Source: Spirochaetaceae bacterium UBA4077
GTDB taxonomy: Bacteria > Spirochaetota > Spirochaetia > Treponematales > Rectinemataceae
Assembly: GCA_002383375.1 (NCBI GenBank)
Contig: DFYR01000038.1
Coordinates: 1-9,220 of the forward strand
DNA length: 9,220 nucleotides
Direction of reading: 5' to 3'
Made by a program: the position numbers and the translations under genes. Under the pieces are notes generated by a model. That model did no database searches. It had not been told where the DNA came from and saw nothing but the letters and a program-made list of their open reading frames with translations. Positions 6,075 through 9,220 of this stretch are shown here, piece after piece. The stretch's first letter is position 1. Every line of letters starts with the position of its first letter.

Positions 6075-7766
6075 GTGACACCAAACGGTATCTCGCGGAC
6101 GATCGGTCGCTACAGGCGGGTCGCCCGCGATCCTCTTCTTCTATTCGTCTCCATGCTCACCCTAGCTTCGCTTATCCTCTTCGTGGTCTATCCGATAGCC
6201 AGCGTGGTCCTGCAAAGTCTCAAGCCCGGAGATTCCTATTCCTTCGCCGCCTATGCCGAGACCTTGAAATCGGCCTACCTCCGCACGGCTTTTTACAACA
6301 GCCTGATGATGAGCGCCCTGACCGCCCTGGTCGGCACCCTCCTGGGATTTCTCTTCGCCTTCGCGGTGGTGAGGGCGAAGGTGCCCCTGGGGAAATTCTT
6401 CAACGGCATCGCCATAATCCCCATCGTGAGTCCCCCCTTCATCGGCGCCCTAGCCATCATCATGCTCTTCGGCAATAACGGCCTTATAACCTGGAACCTG
6501 CTCAAGATCCAGAATTTTCCCATCTATGGGTTCAATGGGCTCTTTCTCGCCCAGGTGGTCACCTTCTTTCCCGTGGCCTACATGACCCTCAAGGGGGTCC
6601 TGGAGTCCATGAATCCTGTTCTCGAGGACGCCGCCCTCAACCTGGGGGGATCTAGGACGAAGGTCTTTCTTAAGGTAACCCTGCCCCTGGCGCTGCCCGG
6701 CATAGCCAGTTCGATCTTGCTCCTCTTCGTCGAGACCTTGGCCGATTTCGGAAATCCCCTGATCCTGGCGGGATCGAAATTCCCGATCCTCTCGGTGCAA
6801 GCCTATCTGCAGATCGTGGGGATGTACGACCTGCCCAAGGGGGCGGCTATCTCGGTATTCCTCCTGGCTCCGTCGCTGATTGCGTTCTTTCTCCAGCGGA
6901 GGATCGTGGGCAGGAAAAAATACACCACCGTCACCGGCAAGCCCCAGACTTCGACGGGCAAGATCGTGAGCCCCGGCGCCAGGACATTTCTTTTCATCGC
7001 CTGCCTTTTCATTTCGGCCCTCGTCGCCCTGATTTATTTCTCCATACTCCTGGGAGCCCTGGCCAAGGTGTGGGGCTACGACCACAGCCTCACGCTGGAG
7101 CATTTCAAGTTCGTGTTCGGCGTGGGTTTCAAGGCGGTGCGCGATACCCTCATGATCGCCGGCATCGCTACCCCCATCGCCGGCGTTTTCGGCATGGTAA
7201 TCGCCTTTCTCGTGGTGCGGACCAGGGTTCCGGGCAAGAAACTGATCGGCGCCATGAGCATTTTATCCTTCGCGGTACCAGGCACGGTCATCGGCATTGG
7301 CTATATCCTCGCCTTCAACCACAAGCCGTTGGCGTTGACCGGGACATTGGCGATCCTCCTTTTGAACTTCGTGTTCCGGTACGTTCCCGTGGGCATAGAG
7401 TCGGGCACCGCCATACTCCAGCAGATAGATCCCTCCATCGAGGAGGCGGCGGTCGACCTGGGGGCGGACGCGAGGCGGACCTTTTCCAAGATAACCCTGC
7501 CGATGATCGTGCCGGCTTTTTTCTCCGGCCTGGTCTTCGCCTTCGTACGAGCCATGACGGCGGTGAGCGCAGCGATATTCCTGGTTTCCTCCCGCTGGAA
7601 CCTGATGACCGTCCATATCATGTCCCAGGTGGAATCGGGCAACCTGGGAGCCGCGGCCGCGTACTCGGTCATACTGGTGGTCATCGTAGCCCTGGCGATC
7701 GGGCTCATCCGGCTTTTGCTGAAAGCCCGATACGGGCGCTTCGGCGGCGCCATGCTTCATTTCTGA
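6075..7766 (+). CDS. Fused two-domain ABC transporter permease (FbpB/AfuB-like)
   Basis: Inner-membrane permease of 563 residues carrying both transmembrane domains of the importer in one chain, so a single copy can form the pore. Each half has its own cytoplasmic ATPase-docking EAA loop: EDAALNLGGSRTKVFLKVTLP at 184-204 shows the first by position (key residues E184, A186, G191-G192, P204), and the second runs 456-480 (E456, A458, G463, P476). About twelve hydrophobic segments can be picked out, beginning near 21-46, 76-99, 111-132 and 157-170, and in the second half from about 305-328 onward. A charged linker at 274-303 joins the halves. The start is a GTG at 6075, the first possible one after an in-frame stop at 6069; its ribosome site is weak, suggesting coupling to the binding protein gene 23 bases upstream. 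Related permeases transport ferric iron, phosphonates or sugar phosphates. Confidence 0.9.
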   Translation: MTPNGISRTIGRYRRVARDPLLLFVSMLTLASLILFVVYPIASVVLQSLKPGDSYSFAAYAETLKSAYLRTAFYNSLMMSALTALVGTLLGFLFAFAVVRAKVPLGKFFNGIAIIPIVSPPFIGALAIIMLFGNNGLITWNLLKIQNFPIYGFNGLFLAQVVTFFPVAYMTLKGVLESMNPVLEDAALNLGGSRTKVFLKVTLPLALPGIASSILLLFVETLADFGNPLILAGSKFPILSVQAYLQIVGMYDLPKGAAISVFLLAPSLIAFFLQRRIVGRKKYTTVTGKPQTSTGKIVSPGARTFLFIACLFISALVALIYFSILLGALAKVWGYDHSLTLEHFKFVFGVGFKAVRDTLMIAGIATPIAGVFGMVIAFLVVRTRVPGKKLIGAMSILSFAVPGTVIGIGYILAFNHKPLALTGTLAILLLNFVFRYVPVGIESGTAILQQIDPSIEEAAVDLGADARRTFSKITLPMIVPAFFSGLVFAFVRAMTAVSAAIFLVSSRWNLMTVHIMSQVESGNLGAAAAYSVILVVIVALAIGLIRLLLKARYGRFGGAMLHF

Positions 7767-7775
7767 GGAGTTTCC

Positions 7776-8882
7776 ATGAGCGTTAGGCTTGTCGATGTGC
7801 GCAAGGAGTTCCCCGACCCGGAAAAGGCCGGGGGCATCATGGTAGCCGTGAAGGACATGAATCTCGAGATACGGGAAGGGGAGTTCATAACCCTTCTGGG
7901 ACCTTCGGGCTGCGGCAAGACTACGACGCTGCGGATGATCGCGGGCTTCGAGATCCCCACGACGGGCCAGATTTGGATCAATGACGAAATGGTGAACGAT
8001 CAGCCGCCCAACAAGCGCGACACGACCATGGTGTTTCAGAGTTACGCGATTTTCCCACACATGTCGGTGGAGCAGAACGTAGGCTTCGGCCTGGAGCTGA
8101 AGGGGAGGCCTAAGGGCGAGATATCGGCGGAAGTCGCCAAGGTGATGGAGATCATGGGCATCACCGAGCTGGGCAAGCGGCGGCCGGACCAGCTCTCCGG
8201 CGGGCAGCAGCAGCGCGTGGCCCTGGCGAGGGCTATCGTCAACAAGCCCAGGGTCCTCTTGTTCGACGAGCCGCTCTCCAACCTGGACGCCAAGCTGCGG
8301 GAGACCATGAGGGTGGAGATACGGCGCATCCAGCAGAGCTTCGGCATAACCAGCGTGTACGTCACCCACGACCAGGACGAGGCGATGACGGTTTCAGACC
8401 GCATTGTGGTGATGGAGAAGGGCTTGGTCATGCAAGTGGGAAGTCCCTTCGAAATCTATTCCCGGCCCTCCTGCAAATTCGTGGCCGACTTCATCGGCAA
8501 GGTGAATCTGTTTCCGGTTAAAACCTTAAGCCTCGGCGAGGATGCGCGGGTTCGGGACAGGCGCGGCATCGAAGTGCCGGTGGGGAGCGCTGATCCTGCG
8601 CTCAAAGAGGGGGATGACGCGCTCCTTATGGTACGGCCCGAATCGTTGTCGCTCTCGAAGGCCGGAGCGGTGGATAAAGAAAGCTCGGTGGAATGGGGCT
8701 CGGGCAGGGTGATAAAGTCAGTCTATCTGGGATCGGTGATCGAATACGAACTGGACGCGGGCTATGACAAGCCCCTGATGGCGATTTCCCACGATCCGGT
8801 GAACGGAGAATTCTTTAAGGACGGAGACGAAGTATCCTTTTCTTTTTCCCGACGGGCGGCTCACATACTCCCGCTTCGGTGA
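7776..8882 (+). CDS. ABC transporter ATP-binding protein (FbpC/PotA-like, with TOBE domain)
   Basis: Cytoplasmic ATPase of 368 residues that powers the importer. All nucleotide-binding motifs are intact: Walker A GPSGCGKT (42-49), Q-loop Gln88, signature LSGGQQQR (140-147), Walker B LLFDE (161-165), D-loop SNLD (168-171) and switch His198 in VTHD. From about residue 240 to the end is a regulatory TOBE-like region, with the MVRPE element at 285-289 typical of the CysA/MalK/PotA/FbpC group. The ATG at 7776 has GAGGAG at 7765-7770 overlapping the permease stop, so it is co-translated with the permease. Its 3' end overlaps the convergent fluoride-channel gene by 22 bases. The ligand cannot be told from the ATPase; this class serves iron, sulphate, polyamine, sugar and phosphonate systems. 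Confidence 0.93.
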   Translation: MSVRLVDVRKEFPDPEKAGGIMVAVKDMNLEIREGEFITLLGPSGCGKTTTLRMIAGFEIPTTGQIWINDEMVNDQPPNKRDTTMVFQSYAIFPHMSVEQNVGFGLELKGRPKGEISAEVAKVMEIMGITELGKRRPDQLSGGQQQRVALARAIVNKPRVLLFDEPLSNLDAKLRETMRVEIRRIQQSFGITSVYVTHDQDEAMTVSDRIVVMEKGLVMQVGSPFEIYSRPSCKFVADFIGKVNLFPVKTLSLGEDARVRDRRGIEVPVGSADPALKEGDDALLMVRPESLSLSKAGAVDKESSVEWGSGRVIKSVYLGSVIEYELDAGYDKPLMAISHDPVNGEFFKDGDEVSFSFSRRAAHILPLR

Positions 8883-9220
8883 GCGGCGATCAAGACGTTG
8901 GCGAGAAGCATTCCCGCGGTGACCGCGGCGAACGAAAGGCCGTTGTTGAGAAAAAAATTCCAGAAGGCTGCGCCATAGGCCCGTTTCTCCATAAGCGTCA
9001 TGGATTCGAGCGCATAGGTGGAGAAGGTGGTAAAGGCGCCGATGAAGCCTACCGCTCCCATGGTCCTCCAGTTAGGATGAAGAAGCGCCGCGTTTACGAG
9101 ATTCACCACGAGGCCTATCAGAAAAGAACCGAGCACATTGACGAAAAGAGTTCCCAGAGGCAGCTCCGCGGGTAGCAGCGCGCCTATCGCCTTGGTCAGG
9201 CCGAAACGGGACAGGGCGCC
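8861..9220 (-). CDS. crcB: CrcB/Fluc fluoride channel, 5' end beyond the window
   Basis: Small membrane protein that forms a dual-topology dimeric fluoride channel and protects the cell by letting fluoride leave. The frame is open to the right edge; 119 residues are visible, so only about ten N-terminal residues are missing from a family length near 125-130. Seen in order (numbering from the window edge) are GALSRFG (1-7), the pore asparagine segment FVNVLGSFLIG (26-36), the central hallmark GFIGAFTTFSTYALE (58-72) containing the phenylalanine-box and sodium-site TTFST, and a last helix with NNGLSFAAVTAG (92-103). A GTG at 9136 in the same frame is not the true start because conserved sequence continues upstream of it. 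The gene overlaps the ATPase gene tail to tail by 22 bases. No fluoride riboswitch can be assessed because the 5' region is outside the window. Confidence 0.9.
   Translation of the reverse strand, partial: GALSRFGLTKAIGALLPAELPLGTLFVNVLGSFLIGLVVNLVNAALLHPNWRTMGAVGFIGAFTTFSTYALESMTLMEKRAYGAAFWNFFLNNGLSFAAVTAGMLLANVLIAAHRSGSM

Noticed and set aside
7263..8369. Long open frame of 368 codons on the - strand across the permease and ATPase genes
   Set aside because: Antisense shadow of two well supported genes; low-complexity His/Arg/Gly-rich translation and no recognisable motif.
8879..9175. Open frame of 98 codons on the + strand at the right edge
   Set aside because: It is the antisense of the CrcB/Fluc gene, whose conserved TTFST and NVLGSF segments are unmistakable on the minus strand.

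Overview
The window reads as ordinary chromosomal DNA from a GC-rich, diderm (Gram-negative type) bacterium with an aerobic or facultative/anaerobic sugar-using lifestyle. The diderm reading rests on a binding-protein-dependent ABC importer whose binding protein has a cleavable signal peptide but no lipobox cysteine, as expected for a soluble periplasmic protein. I cannot fix the phylum from sequence alone; a spirochaete-like origin is only a guess. No tRNA, rRNA, transposase, phage gene or CRISPR array was seen, and the coding density is high.

Left block (about 1-4375, + strand): four tightly packed genes that look like one catabolic operon. They are a FabG-like short-chain dehydrogenase, a GH88-type (unsaturated glucuronyl hydrolase-like) glycoside hydrolase, a xylose-isomerase-like TIM-barrel sugar isomerase/epimerase and a Gfo/Idh/MocA oxidoreductase. 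Gaps are 12 and 11 bases, and the last pair overlaps by four bases (ATGA). Together they suggest intracellular hydrolysis of a uronide or related glycoside, followed by oxidation, isomerisation and reduction of the released sugar. The exact substrate is not determined. The leader before the first gene holds a perfect 9-bp inverted repeat, and the start of that first gene is ambiguous.

Middle (4376-5043): a convergent junction with a weak hairpin and a degenerate 'GGATAACAGGAT...CAGGATTAAC' element of the kind scattered in many genomes. Next comes a minus-strand gene for a small membrane protein with two Cys-Pro iron-sulphur motifs (NapH/polyferredoxin-like, but only 159 residues). A 142-bp AT-rich divergent control region follows, with a two-copy 14-bp tandem repeat and a good sigma70-type promoter reading rightward.

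Right block (5044-8882, + strand): a complete three-gene ABC importer of the ferric/AfuABC/phosphonate type. It has a periplasmic binding protein, a fused two-domain permease and an ATPase with a C-terminal TOBE region. Automatic annotation would probably call it an iron(III) importer. The binding protein lacks the tandem tyrosines of FbpA and instead carries two SSGT motifs, so an anionic organic ligand (for example a phosphorylated or carboxylated sugar) is at least as likely. Such a ligand would fit the neighbouring sugar operon, but the link is inference.

Right edge (8861-9220, - strand): a CrcB/Fluc fluoride channel gene, cut at its 5' end by the window and overlapping the end of the ATPase gene convergently by 22 bases. 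No wholly new system is evident. The best leads are the uncharacterised GH88 cassette with its apparent Asp-to-Glu change at the presumed catalytic site, the probable mis-assignment of the ABC importer as iron-specific, and the minimal Cys-Pro membrane protein.
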